Shown piece after piece: positions 1 to 7,137 of a stretch of 14,078 bases of DNA (position 1 is the first letter of the stretch; each line of letters opens with the position of its first letter). The notes under the pieces were generated by a model. The model was not told the origin of the DNA. It made no database searches and saw only the letters and a program-made list of their open reading frames with translations. The position numbers and the translations under genes were made by a program. Location: contig JAHEIK010000054.1 in assembly GCA_024639415.1 (NCBI GenBank), forward strand, positions 1 to 14,078, in the 5' to 3' direction. The stretch is from Planctomycetota bacterium. Its GTDB lineage: Bacteria; Planctomycetota; PLA2; JAEUHO01.

Positions 1-15
1 CGGACTCACCCCCTG

Positions 16-1497
16 ATGCGAACCCTCCTTCCCCTCCTCCTGCTCCCGGCCCTGCTCCTCCTCACGGCGTGCGGCGCCGACGACGTGGCCGGACCGCGTG
101 CGCGCGTGCTCACGAGTGCTGTCGACGGGGCGTTCGAGGGCGAGCTGCAGTTCCAGGCGGTCGACGACGGCCTGGGGAAGATCTACGACACACAGTCGCT
201 GGGCGACGGCGTGTACGTCGCGCCCGGCGCGCCGTCCGGCAAGTACCGGCTGCTCACCACCGCCGGCTGGGGCATGCTCTGGACGGGGCGCAAGGGCAGC
301 GCCGCACCGCTGCTGCGCGGCGCCGACTATCCGGCCGCCGTCGTGCGCATCGGGAAGCCGCGCTCCTTGTACGTGGCCTCCGGCATGCCGGGGCAGTGGA
401 CGGTCAGCAAGCGCTGGGCGGCCGAGTGGAAGCGCGCCGCCGATGGCGGCAGCGCAGCGTTCCAGCGTACGGAGGTCCAGGTCGAGGATCAGGGCGACGG
501 CATCCTGGCCCTGCGCTTTGCGCCGGAGGTGTGGGCGTTCGGCAACGTGGTGCGCATCCTCGGGCTCATGACGGACGGCACCGTCACCCAGATGGAGTCG
601 TACCAGCTGCGCGACGAGAAGCTCCCCGACCTCCCGCGCATGGCGCTCATGCTCGCCGCGACGCAGGCCGGACTCACCGTTCACCTCGTGCCCCCGCCCG
701 GCGTGGCGGAGGTCCCCGACGGCACGCTCGTGCGCGTGCACCTGCGCGGGGTGGCGCTCGACCACGTCTACGAAGCGCGCAGCTTCAAGGGGCGCGCGCG
801 CTTCGACGAACTCGCCGCGCTGGGGCACGGCCTCGCCGTCGAGCTGCCCGGCAGCGGGCCGGACGCCGTGTTCGAACTCGATCCCACGTCCTGGCGGCTG
901 CGCGGTGCGATGCACATCATCGCTGTGGACCCGCAGCAGCTGGCCAACGTGCAACTGCTGGAGGTCGACGGCGGCTACACGGAGGCCCTTGTTTGCTATC
1001 GAGGCGGAAAGGCGTTCGGGCGTGTGAGCTTCGAGCGCGTGCCTGGTCATGCCGACGCGGTGGAGCACAAGGTTCGCGTACGCACGCACCCTGGCCGCCA
1101 GGAGTGGTGGCTGAAGACGGCCGCCGGCCGCTGGATCTGGGTGCAGGGGGACATGACGCCCGCGCCCGAGAGCATGGAGATCGACGTCGGCCGCACGAGT
1201 GGTCGCAGCGCCCGCGTCCGTGGGAAGGTGCGCGGCCGGAGCGCGGGGAGCCGGGTGGTGTTCCAGTTGCTCCAAGAGGCCCTGACGCTGGACGATGGCG
1301 AGACCGTCCTCCCGGAGCGCACGCTCGGAGGCGACGGCTTCGAGGCTGCCGTGTCGTTCCAGGGCGGGTACGAGGCGCATCTGCCGCCGGGCCGCTACTC
1401 GATCCGGGTCCTCGGCCCCGGCGGTGCGGGCGGCCGCCCCACGACGCTCACCTTCAAGCCCGGTGCCGAAGTCCGTCTGGATCTCGAAGCACGCTGA
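16..1497 (+). CDS. Secreted lipoprotein of unknown function with beta-sandwich-like C-terminus
   Basis: This 493-aa protein begins with a lipoprotein signal peptide: one Arg, a long Leu/Pro hydrophobic stretch, and the lipobox L-T-A-C with the lipidated Cys at residue 19. It should therefore sit on the outer face of a membrane. The rest has no motif I recognise. Stretches such as the C-terminal LPPGRYSIRVLGPGG and the early GAPSGKYRLL resemble the strand-turn ends of carboxypeptidase-regulatory-like or transthyretin-like beta-sandwich modules, so several such modules in a row are plausible. That is inference only. The ATG at 16 overlaps a TGA (14-16) that could end an upstream gene cut off by the window edge. 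No clear ribosome binding site is visible in the 15 available bases. The gene ends 89 bp before the molybdenum hydroxylase operon, which has its own promoter-like site. Confidence 0.85.
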   Translation: MRTLLPLLLLPALLLLTACGADDVAGPRARVLTSAVDGAFEGELQFQAVDDGLGKIYDTQSLGDGVYVAPGAPSGKYRLLTTAGWGMLWTGRKGSAAPLLRGADYPAAVVRIGKPRSLYVASGMPGQWTVSKRWAAEWKRAADGGSAAFQRTEVQVEDQGDGILALRFAPEVWAFGNVVRILGLMTDGTVTQMESYQLRDEKLPDLPRMALMLAATQAGLTVHLVPPPGVAEVPDGTLVRVHLRGVALDHVYEARSFKGRARFDELAALGHGLAVELPGSGPDAVFELDPTSWRLRGAMHIIAVDPQQLANVQLLEVDGGYTEALVCYRGGKAFGRVSFERVPGHADAVEHKVRVRTHPGRQEWWLKTAAGRWIWVQGDMTPAPESMEIDVGRTSGRSARVRGKVRGRSAGSRVVFQLLQEALTLDDGETVLPERTLGGDGFEAAVSFQGGYEAHLPPGRYSIRVLGPGGAGGRPTTLTFKPGAEVRLDLEAR

Positions 1498-1516
1498 GCC
1501 GGAATCGGCGCGCCCG

Positions 1517-1545
1517 TTGACCGCCCGTCGGCGGACCAGTACCGT
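1517..1545 (+). promoter_or_regulatory. Sigma70-like promoter of the molybdenum hydroxylase operon
   Basis: TTGACC at 1517-1522 and TACCGT at 1540-1545 are separated by 17 bp. This is a good match to housekeeping -35 and -10 elements in the 89-bp gap before the [2Fe-2S] subunit gene. Predicted transcription starts near 1552, giving a leader of about 35 nt. A very similar box pair lies upstream of the gene starting at 12185, which strengthens the call. Confidence 0.5.
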
Positions 1546-1586
1546 CGCCGCACTGCGCCGCTCCCCACCGGCGCGCGGAGGTCCTC

Positions 1587-2225
1587 ATGTCCGACGATGC
1601 ACCGCAGGATGCCGCAGCGCGCGGGCTCACCCGCCGTGCGCTGTTCAAGGGCGCAGGCGCGGCGGCCGCGGCGGGTGCCGTGTTCCGCAGCCTCGACGCA
1701 GCGGCCAAGGATGACGCGGCCGCCGGGCCGCCGGTCCAAGGGCCGGGCAAGACCGCCGTCACGCTGCAGGTCAACGGCACCGAGCGCAAGGTCGAGGCCG
1801 AACCGCGCGAGACGCTGCTGCAGGTCCTGCGCTTGCCGCTCGACCTGACCGGGGCGAAGCCCGTCTGCGACCGCGGCCAGTGCGGCGCCTGCACCGTGTG
1901 GCTGGACGGCGAGCCCGTCTACGCATGCAACGTGCTCGCTGTCGAGGCCGAGGGTCGCAAGGTGACGACCGTCGAAGGTCTCGGTGCGCCCGACGACCTG
2001 CATGCCGTACAGGACGCCTTCGTGCAGAAGGACGCCCTGCAGTGCGGCTTCTGCACGCCGGGCCTGGTGATGTCCGCCGCCTGGGCTGTCGAGCAGCATG
2101 GCGAGGACCTGACCGAGGAGCAGGCGCGTGAGGCTTGCGCCGGCAACCTGTGCCGTTGCGGCACCTACCCCCACGTCCTCGAGGCGGCGCTCGCCGCCGC
2201 GAAGCACGCGAAGAAGGGGGACTGA
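1587..2225 (+). CDS. (2Fe-2S)-binding subunit of a periplasmic molybdenum hydroxylase (PaoA-like), Tat-exported
   Basis: This is the electron-transfer small subunit of a xanthine dehydrogenase-family enzyme, 212 aa, carrying two [2Fe-2S] clusters. The N-terminus has a twin-arginine motif T-R-R-A-L-F-K (R16, R17) followed by an Ala/Gly-rich hydrophobic segment, so the folded enzyme should be exported by Tat. A plant-ferredoxin-type domain follows with Cys 94, 99, 102 and 114 (CDRGQCGAC motif). The C-terminal helical [2Fe-2S] domain has Cys 153, 156, 189 and 191 (CGFC and CRC). Length and layout match PaoA-type subunits. The ATG is preceded by GGAGG at a normal distance. It is the first gene of a four-gene operon; the molybdopterin subunit starts 3 nt after its stop codon. 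The neighbouring subunits lack signal peptides, so the assembled complex probably leaves the cell on this one signal, as known for PaoABC. Confidence 0.95.
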   Translation: MSDDAPQDAAARGLTRRALFKGAGAAAAAGAVFRSLDAAAKDDAAAGPPVQGPGKTAVTLQVNGTERKVEAEPRETLLQVLRLPLDLTGAKPVCDRGQCGACTVWLDGEPVYACNVLAVEAEGRKVTTVEGLGAPDDLHAVQDAFVQKDALQCGFCTPGLVMSAAWAVEQHGEDLTEEQAREACAGNLCRCGTYPHVLEAALAAAKHAKKGD

Positions 2226-2228
2226 GCC

Positions 2229-4496
2229 ATGCCGCGCACCGTCACGTACAAGGTCGGCCTCGTCGGGCACGACAAGCACAAGCAGGACGTTCCCGCCGTC
2301 GAGCAGGACCTCACCGTCGAGATCCACGAGATGGACGCCGAGCCGTGGGGGCGCGAGGACACGTTCCGCCACGTCGGCCACGAGGTTCCGCGCGTCGACG
2401 GCGCGGTGAAGGCCACCGGCGCTGCCAAGTACACCTACGACATCAACCGGCCCGGGCTGCTCGTCGCCGGCCTGGTCTACTCGCCGCATGCGCACGCCGA
2501 CATCGTTTCCGTCGACGCGGGCAAGGCGCAGGGCATGGCCGGTGTGGTCGCCGTGAAGACCTTCGCGCGCGGTTCGGCGAAGTACCCCGGCAAGATCGTC
2601 GCGGCGATCTGCGCCGAGAGCGAGCAGGTCCTCGCCGATGCGCTCGAGGCCGTGGAGGTCACCTACAAGGTGAAGCCCGGCCCCGCCGTCACCGAGGACG
2701 CCATGAAGGACGACGCCGTCGTCGTCGATCCGCGGCGCAAGACCAACGTCGGTCAGCCGCGCCGCGGGCCGCTGGTGCGGGGCAAGCCCGACGATGCGTT
2801 CGAGGGCGCCGAGGTCGTGGTGCAGGCGACCTACCGCACGCCGATCCAGACGCATTCCTGCCTCGAGCCGCATGGCTGCGTCTGTGAGATCCACGCCGAC
2901 GGCACGGCGACCGTCTGGGCCAGCACGCAGGCGACGTCCTTCTTCGCCAATCAGCAGCTGACGAGCGCGCTCGGCCTGCCGCGGAACAAGGTCCGCGTGA
3001 TCACCCAGCACATGGGCGGCGGCTTCGGCAGCAAGTTCAGCGCGCTGGAGTGGGACGTCCTGTGCGCGGAGTTCGCGCGCGAGACCAAGCGCCCCGTCCG
3101 CATGATGCTCAGCCGGCGCTTGGAGCACCTCGTCGGCGGCAATCGCCCGGACTCCATCCAGGCCCTGCGGCTCGCCGGATCCAAGGACGGCACGATCGCC
3201 GCGCTGCAGGGCGAGGTGTGGGGCACCTCGGGCAACAGCTCGGGCGGCGGCGCCGGCGCGGCCAACTTCGGGGTCTACACCCTGCCGCATCTGTCCATGC
3301 TGCAGCACGGCGTGGCGACGTTCTCCGCCAAGGGGCGGGCCTTCCGCGCACCGCGCCATCCCCAGGGCTTCTACGCGCTGGAGAGCATCATCGAGCGCTA
3401 CGCGTATGCGGCCGGCGTCGACGCGTTGGCCGTGCGTCTGAAGAACGACAAGCACCCCATCCGCCAGGTGCAGTGGCGCATCGGTGCCGAGCGCATCGGC
3501 TGGGGGAAGAACCGCCGCAAGCAGCCCGGGTCCGACAAGGGGCCCGTGAAGCGCGGCGTCGGCTGCGCGTCGGGGCGCTGGGGCGCCGCCGGTCGGCACA
3601 CCGTCGGCCGCAACCAGCTCGTCTTCGACGTGGTGGTCGACAAGGAAGGCGGCGTGGCCTTCCAGAACGGCGTGCAGGACATCGGCACCGGCACCCGTAC
3701 GGTGATCGCCATCATCGCCGCGGAGGAGCTCGGTCTGCAGCCGGGCGACATCGACGTGCGCATCGGCGACACGACCTACCCGCCCGGCCCGGGCAGTGGA
3801 GGCAGTACGACGGCGCCTTCGATCGGCGCTGCCGTGCGCAACGGCGCCCTGCGCGTGAAGGAGTCCCTCGCAGGGCTGCTGGCGCTGCAGTGGGGCGTGG
3901 ACGAGGCGCAGCTGTCGTGGAAGGACGGCGTGTGCCACGGTCCGGGAGACAAGCAGGCGTCGTTCCGCTCGGCGTGCTCCCTGATCGGAGAGGACGGTCT
4001 GCGCGTGCAGGGCCGCCGCATGCGCAACTTCCAGTCGGCCTACGGTGAGACGGCCGGCTGCCAGTTCGCGCAGGTCGCCGTCGACACCGAGACCGGCGTC
4101 ATCACCGTCGAGAACGTGGTCGCCGTCCACGACTGCGGGCGCATCATCGACACGATGACCGCCCGTAGCCAGGTGAACGGCGGCGTGATCCAGGGCATCT
4201 CCTACGCGCTCTACGAGGAGAAGCAGACCGATCGCAACCTCGGCGACATGGTCAATCCCACGTTCGACACGTACCGCATCCTCGGCATGCAAGACTGCCC
4301 GCCGATCGACGTCGTGCTGACGTCCGTGGTGAGCGGCTACAACAACACCGGCATGATGGGGCTCGGCGAGCCCGCGACCGTGCCTACGGCCGGGGCGATT
4401 GCCAACGCCGTCTACAACGCGATCGGCGTGCAGGTCACCGACCTGCCGATGACGCCCGCGCGCGTCCTCGAGGCGCTCGAGAGGAGGCAGGGTTGA
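2229..4496 (+). CDS. Molybdopterin-binding catalytic subunit, xanthine dehydrogenase/aldehyde oxidoreductase family (PaoC-like)
   Basis: This 755-aa large subunit binds the molybdenum cofactor and carries the active site that hydroxylates aldehydes or N-heterocycles with oxygen from water. The N-terminal aldehyde oxidase/xanthine dehydrogenase a/b hammerhead-like region spans about 50-160 (start PRVDGAVKATGAAKYTYD). The Mo-binding domains follow, with GGGFGSK at 263-269, FRAPRHPQG around R373, the Q-D-I-G-T-G-T segment, GSGGSTT, and the conserved GLGEP motif whose Glu714 aligns with the catalytic Glu of the family (Glu692 in PaoC). No signal peptide is seen; export with the Tat-bearing small subunit is inferred. 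Upstream GGGGG close to the ATG can serve as ribosome binding site. In E. coli PaoABC the FAD gene precedes this one, whereas here the order is FeS, Mo, FAD. The exact substrate cannot be read from the sequence. Its stop codon overlaps the FAD gene start. Confidence 0.95.
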   Translation: MPRTVTYKVGLVGHDKHKQDVPAVEQDLTVEIHEMDAEPWGREDTFRHVGHEVPRVDGAVKATGAAKYTYDINRPGLLVAGLVYSPHAHADIVSVDAGKAQGMAGVVAVKTFARGSAKYPGKIVAAICAESEQVLADALEAVEVTYKVKPGPAVTEDAMKDDAVVVDPRRKTNVGQPRRGPLVRGKPDDAFEGAEVVVQATYRTPIQTHSCLEPHGCVCEIHADGTATVWASTQATSFFANQQLTSALGLPRNKVRVITQHMGGGFGSKFSALEWDVLCAEFARETKRPVRMMLSRRLEHLVGGNRPDSIQALRLAGSKDGTIAALQGEVWGTSGNSSGGGAGAANFGVYTLPHLSMLQHGVATFSAKGRAFRAPRHPQGFYALESIIERYAYAAGVDALAVRLKNDKHPIRQVQWRIGAERIGWGKNRRKQPGSDKGPVKRGVGCASGRWGAAGRHTVGRNQLVFDVVVDKEGGVAFQNGVQDIGTGTRTVIAIIAAEELGLQPGDIDVRIGDTTYPPGPGSGGSTTAPSIGAAVRNGALRVKESLAGLLALQWGVDEAQLSWKDGVCHGPGDKQASFRSACSLIGEDGLRVQGRRMRNFQSAYGETAGCQFAQVAVDTETGVITVENVVAVHDCGRIIDTMTARSQVNGGVIQGISYALYEEKQTDRNLGDMVNPTFDTYRILGMQDCPPIDVVLTSVVSGYNNTGMMGLGEPATVPTAGAIANAVYNAIGVQVTDLPMTPARVLEALERRQG

Positions 4497-5491
4497 AGGC
4501 CTTCACGTTCGTACGCGCCCGGAGCGCGGAAGAGGCAGCGAAGACCCTCGGTGACTCGAAGACGGGGCTGCTGCACAGCGGTGGCTGCGATCTGCTCGAC
4601 CGCATGAAGGAGCGCGTGGCCGAGCCGGACATGCTCGTGTCGCTCTGCGATGCCGAGGGCTTGAGCGACATCCGGCTGGAGGAGGACGGCTCGATCTGGG
4701 TCGGGGCGCGCGCCACGCTGGCGCGGCTGGCCGAGGCGTCGCTCGTGCAGCGTTTCCTCCCGACGCTCAGCGAGGCCGCGGCACTTGCTGCGAGTCCGCA
4801 GCTGCGTCACCGGGCGACGATCGGCGGCAACCTCGCGCAGCACACCCGCTGCGGCTACTACCGCCACAAGTCGTTCCCGTGCCTCAAGCGCGGCGGGGAC
4901 AGCTGTCCTGTGCGCGCTGAGGGCGGTGTCCAGGAGATGGCCGGCATCTTCGACAACGAGACGTGTGCGTCCGCGCATCCGTCGAGCATCGCGCCCGTGC
5001 TGGGATCACTGGATGCCGAGCTCGTGATCCGCAACGCCGATGGGCGACAGGCGTTCGTCCCTTCGTTCGAGAGCCTGTGGGCCTCACCCAAGAAGGGTCG
5101 GGCCAGCGACCTGGCACTCGCGGCGGGTGACGTCATCGAGGCTGTCCGCATTCCGGCGCGCGACACGAAGCAGTTCGTGGGCTACGCCGAGATCCGCCAG
5201 CGCAAGGCGTTCGACTGGGCGCTCGTGTCGTGCGCCGTACGCTACGAAATGGACGCGGACGGCAAGATCGCACAAGCCAGTGTCTGGTACGGCTCCGTCG
5301 CACCGACGCCGTGGCGCGCAGGAGCCGCGGAGTCTGCGCTGAGGGGCAAGGCGTGCACCGACGAGACGGCGCGCACGGCCGCCGAGCAGGCGCTTGCGGA
5401 CGCGACACCGCTGGCGGGTACGACCTACAAGGTGCAGTTGGCGAAGGTGGCACTGAAGCGTGCCCTGGCCGCCGCGAGGGAGAGAGCCTGA
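4493..5491 (+). CDS. FAD-binding subunit of molybdenum hydroxylase with a four-Cys [4Fe-4S]-type insert (PaoB-like)
   Basis: This 332-aa medium subunit passes electrons from the iron-sulfur subunit to an acceptor. FAD-binding PCMH-type features are HSGGCDLL at 28-35 (usually AGGTDLL) and the IGGNLAQ segment at 110-116. Right after it comes a Cys-rich loop with Cys 120, 130, 138 and 158. The corresponding loop in PaoB and in 4-hydroxybenzoyl-CoA reductase HcrB binds a [4Fe-4S] cluster, which ordinary xanthine dehydrogenases lack. The C-terminal CO dehydrogenase flavoprotein-like domain covers roughly 215-325. The start is TTG at 4493, chosen because AGGAGG lies at ideal spacing upstream and because the TTGA overlap with the previous stop (4494-4496) implies translational coupling. 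The stop TGA (5489-5491) overlaps the next ATG in the same way. The family is certain; cluster binding is inferred from the cysteines. Confidence 0.93.
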   Translation: MKAFTFVRARSAEEAAKTLGDSKTGLLHSGGCDLLDRMKERVAEPDMLVSLCDAEGLSDIRLEEDGSIWVGARATLARLAEASLVQRFLPTLSEAAALAASPQLRHRATIGGNLAQHTRCGYYRHKSFPCLKRGGDSCPVRAEGGVQEMAGIFDNETCASAHPSSIAPVLGSLDAELVIRNADGRQAFVPSFESLWASPKKGRASDLALAAGDVIEAVRIPARDTKQFVGYAEIRQRKAFDWALVSCAVRYEMDADGKIAQASVWYGSVAPTPWRAGAAESALRGKACTDETARTAAEQALADATPLAGTTYKVQLAKVALKRALAAARERA

Positions 5492-5739
5492 TGGACGCAC
5501 CCAAGGGCGAGTACGCGCGCCGGCTCGTGGACGAGCTCCGCGTGCGCTGCATCCACCTCACGACGAAGGAGCAGTTCGTCGGCTTCCCGGAAGACCACGA
5601 GCAGGAGTTCCCCGCTGACGATCCGATCTGGTGGTGCGCGCGCACGAGCGAGGCACTCGGGCCGGACGGCTCCGAGGCCTGTCATCAGCACTGCCACGGG
5701 TCGGGACGCGCCTGCTACGAGGGGCCGGTTCAGCTGTAG
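5491..5739 (+). CDS. Small Cys/His-rich protein coupled to the molybdenum hydroxylase operon, unknown function
   Basis: This 82-aa protein has no signal peptide or membrane segment. Its N-terminal third looks helical (EYARRLVDELRVRC). A W-W-C (47-49) follows, then GPDG (57-60), and a C-terminal cluster C64-H-x-H-C68-H plus C75. Together Cys 20, 49, 64, 68 and 75 and His 65, 67 and 69 could bind zinc or an iron-sulfur cluster. I do not recognise the family. The start is fixed by the TGATG overlap with the FAD gene stop (5489-5491). The reading frame extends further upstream inside the FAD gene, but that part is a shadow of a real gene. Position as the last gene of the operon suggests a role in maturing, guarding or accepting electrons from the oxidoreductase. 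This is inference; it has no resemblance to the XdhC/PaoD chaperone family. Confidence 0.75.
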   Translation: MDAPKGEYARRLVDELRVRCIHLTTKEQFVGFPEDHEQEFPADDPIWWCARTSEALGPDGSEACHQHCHGSGRACYEGPVQL

Positions 5740-5758
5740 GGCTCTGTAAGCCTCCGTC

Positions 5759-5772
5759 GGGACGGGCGTCCC
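5759..5772 (+). terminator. Possible terminator hairpin after the molybdenum hydroxylase operon
   Basis: GGGAC and GTCCC form a perfect 5-bp stem (6 bp with a closing G-C) around a short loop, 19 nt after the last operon stop codon. No T-run follows, so intrinsic termination is uncertain. The rest of the 121-bp gap before the pseudopilin cluster shows no clear promoter. Confidence 0.3.
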
Positions 5773-5860
5773 TAGGACGTCCGGGTCGGGACGCAATCGG
5801 TCGATAGGGACGCGGGGCCTCTGCGGTCCCGGTCCGTTTCCCGACGAGGTGTGCCCGCTG

Positions 5861-6484
5861 ATGACGCTGCCTGCTCGACCCGTCTGCACCCGCAAGCCCA
5901 GGCGAGCGGAGCGCGGGATGATCCTCTTGGAGATCATCATCGCCATGCTCATCGTGGCGGCGGCGACGCTGAGCAGTGCGTCGATGACGCTCTCCGGCTC
6001 GAAGCTGAACAACGCGAACGTCGCCGTCGCCGACGCCACGGACGTGATGCGGCAGCTCGTCGAGGAGCTCGAGAGTCACCCCTTCGAGGAGCTCTACGCC
6101 CGCTTCAACGGCCTGCCCGATGATGATCCCGACGGCGCGGGTACCGCGCGGGGCAGTCAGTTCACGCTCGCGCCCACGCGGCGCAGCGCGTTCCTCGACG
6201 TCACGGCGCCGGCGGCGCCGCCGACGGCCAAGGACGCGCCGCGGAGCACGTCGTTCGACGTCGACATCGAGTTCCCGGAGGACGTGAACGGCTACCTCGC
6301 CGAGGGTGTCGTCGGACCGCTCTGGGGCACGCAGGCGTGGGACATCGACGGGGACGGTGCGCCCAGCAGCGGCGACCGGAGCGCGGACTACAAGCTGCTG
6401 CCCGTCGCCATCCGGCTGTCGTGGGCCGACGCCGACGGGATCCACAGCATGCAGGTCGTGCGCCTGCTGACGAAGAGGCAGTGA
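5861..6484 (+). CDS. Minor pseudopilin-like protein (GspI/PilV-like)
   Basis: This 207-aa protein has a type III (prepilin) signal: a basic leader of 19 residues ending in Gly19, then M-I-L-L-E, with Met at +1 and the conserved Glu at +5 (residue 24), followed by a hydrophobic helix of about 20 residues. Prepilin peptidase should cut after Gly19. The soluble part ends with the pattern PVAIRLSWADADG, common in PilV/GspI-like minor pilins. Such subunits sit at the pseudopilus tip and help start assembly. ATG at 5861 was chosen because GAGG lies 11 nt upstream; a GTG at 5849 in the same frame is possible but has no ribosome binding site. The stop TGA overlaps the next ATG (TGATG), so translation is coupled. 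Assignment to I rather than another minor pilin rests on order and style, not on a decisive motif. Confidence 0.82.
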   Translation: MTLPARPVCTRKPRRAERGMILLEIIIAMLIVAAATLSSASMTLSGSKLNNANVAVADATDVMRQLVEELESHPFEELYARFNGLPDDDPDGAGTARGSQFTLAPTRRSAFLDVTAPAAPPTAKDAPRSTSFDVDIEFPEDVNGYLAEGVVGPLWGTQAWDIDGDGAPSSGDRSADYKLLPVAIRLSWADADGIHSMQVVRLLTKRQ

Positions 6485-7137
6485 TGCGCGGCGCACGCCG
6501 GACGACAGGCCAGAGCGGCTTCACGATGATCGAGGTCATCGCGAGCGCCGTCCTGTTCGCGATCACGATCGTCGTGGCGCTGCACTCCTCGCTCGTCGCA
6601 GGGCGCGCAACGGCCTCGCTGGTCTCCTCCTCGGAGCTCGATCTGCTGGTCCACCGCGTCGGCGACCGTCTGACACGCGAGCTCGTGCAAGCGCGAGCCG
6701 AGTCCCTCGCCCCGTCGCCCGATGCGCCCTACGGGGGCAGCACCCTTGCGTACGAGCGCGCGCGGCCCGACGGCACCGGCGGCATCGGTTGGAGCACCAC
6801 ACGGCGGCTCGAGTTCGTGCAAGCGGCCGGGGATCCCCTCGACGGCATCGACAACGATCGCAACGGCCTGGTCGACGAGGGGGAGATCTGGCTCGTCACG
6901 GACGTTGGCCTGCCGTCGGAGGAGCGCTCGCTGATCGTTCGCCACGTGGCCAGCTTCCTCGAGGGGGAGCAGGAGAACGTCCTCGACGACAACGGGAACG
7001 GGCTGGTCGACGAGCGCGGCCTGAGCCTGGAGTTGCGCGAGGGTGTGCTCTACGTCCGCGTGTCGCTGCAGACCGTGAATCCCGACGGCCGGGTCGTCAC
7101 GCGCACCGGCGAGACGGCGGTGAGGATGAGGAACTGA
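6484..7137 (+). CDS. Minor pseudopilin-like protein (GspJ/PilW-like) with two DxDxNG-type loops
   Basis: This 217-aa protein has a classic prepilin signal: leader to Gly12, then F-T-M-I-E with Phe at +1 and Glu at +5 (residue 17), and a hydrophobic N-terminal helix. The following amphipathic stretch (about 45-70) resembles the N-terminal helix of GspJ/PilW proteins. Two near-identical Asp-rich loops stand out. The first is D123-N-D125-R-N127-G-L-V-D131-E132; the second is D168-D-N170-G-N172-G-L-V-D176-E177. Both match EF-hand-like calcium-binding loops, and calcium binding is inferred. The start is set by the TGATG overlap with the upstream gene, and the stop overlaps the next ATG in the same way. 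The longer reading frame upstream lies inside the previous gene and is ignored. Together the three overlapping genes resemble an I-J-K tip-complex operon. Confidence 0.85.
   Translation: MRGARRTTGQSGFTMIEVIASAVLFAITIVVALHSSLVAGRATASLVSSSELDLLVHRVGDRLTRELVQARAESLAPSPDAPYGGSTLAYERARPDGTGGIGWSTTRRLEFVQAAGDPLDGIDNDRNGLVDEGEIWLVTDVGLPSEERSLIVRHVASFLEGEQENVLDDNGNGLVDERGLSLELREGVLYVRVSLQTVNPDGRVVTRTGETAVRMRN

Noticed and set aside
1498..1509. GCCG-GAAT-CGGC stem after the first lipoprotein gene
   Set aside because: A 4-bp stem without a T-run is expected by chance in this base composition.
1395..4292. A 965-codon open frame on the minus strand opposite the molybdenum hydroxylase genes
   Set aside because: It is a shadow frame caused by high GC at the third codon position. 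It covers genes with clear family motifs, its translation is low in complexity with many Ala, Arg and Asp residues, and it has no recognisable domain.
5230..5490. Upstream extension of the small Cys-rich protein inside the FAD gene
   Set aside because: The extended part has the Arg-rich composition of a shadow frame, and the TGATG overlap gives a natural start at 5491.
5698..5794. A 12-nt direct repeat GGGTCGGGACGC at 5698-5709 and 5783-5794
   Set aside because: One copy is inside a coding region and both are GC-rich. Two copies of 12 nt are too little to call a repeat family or an operator.
6789..7136. Upstream extension of the PilX-like frame by 116 codons
   Set aside because: It lies fully inside the J-like gene and its translation is Arg-rich. 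The ATG at 7137 gives a proper prepilin leader and overlaps the previous stop.
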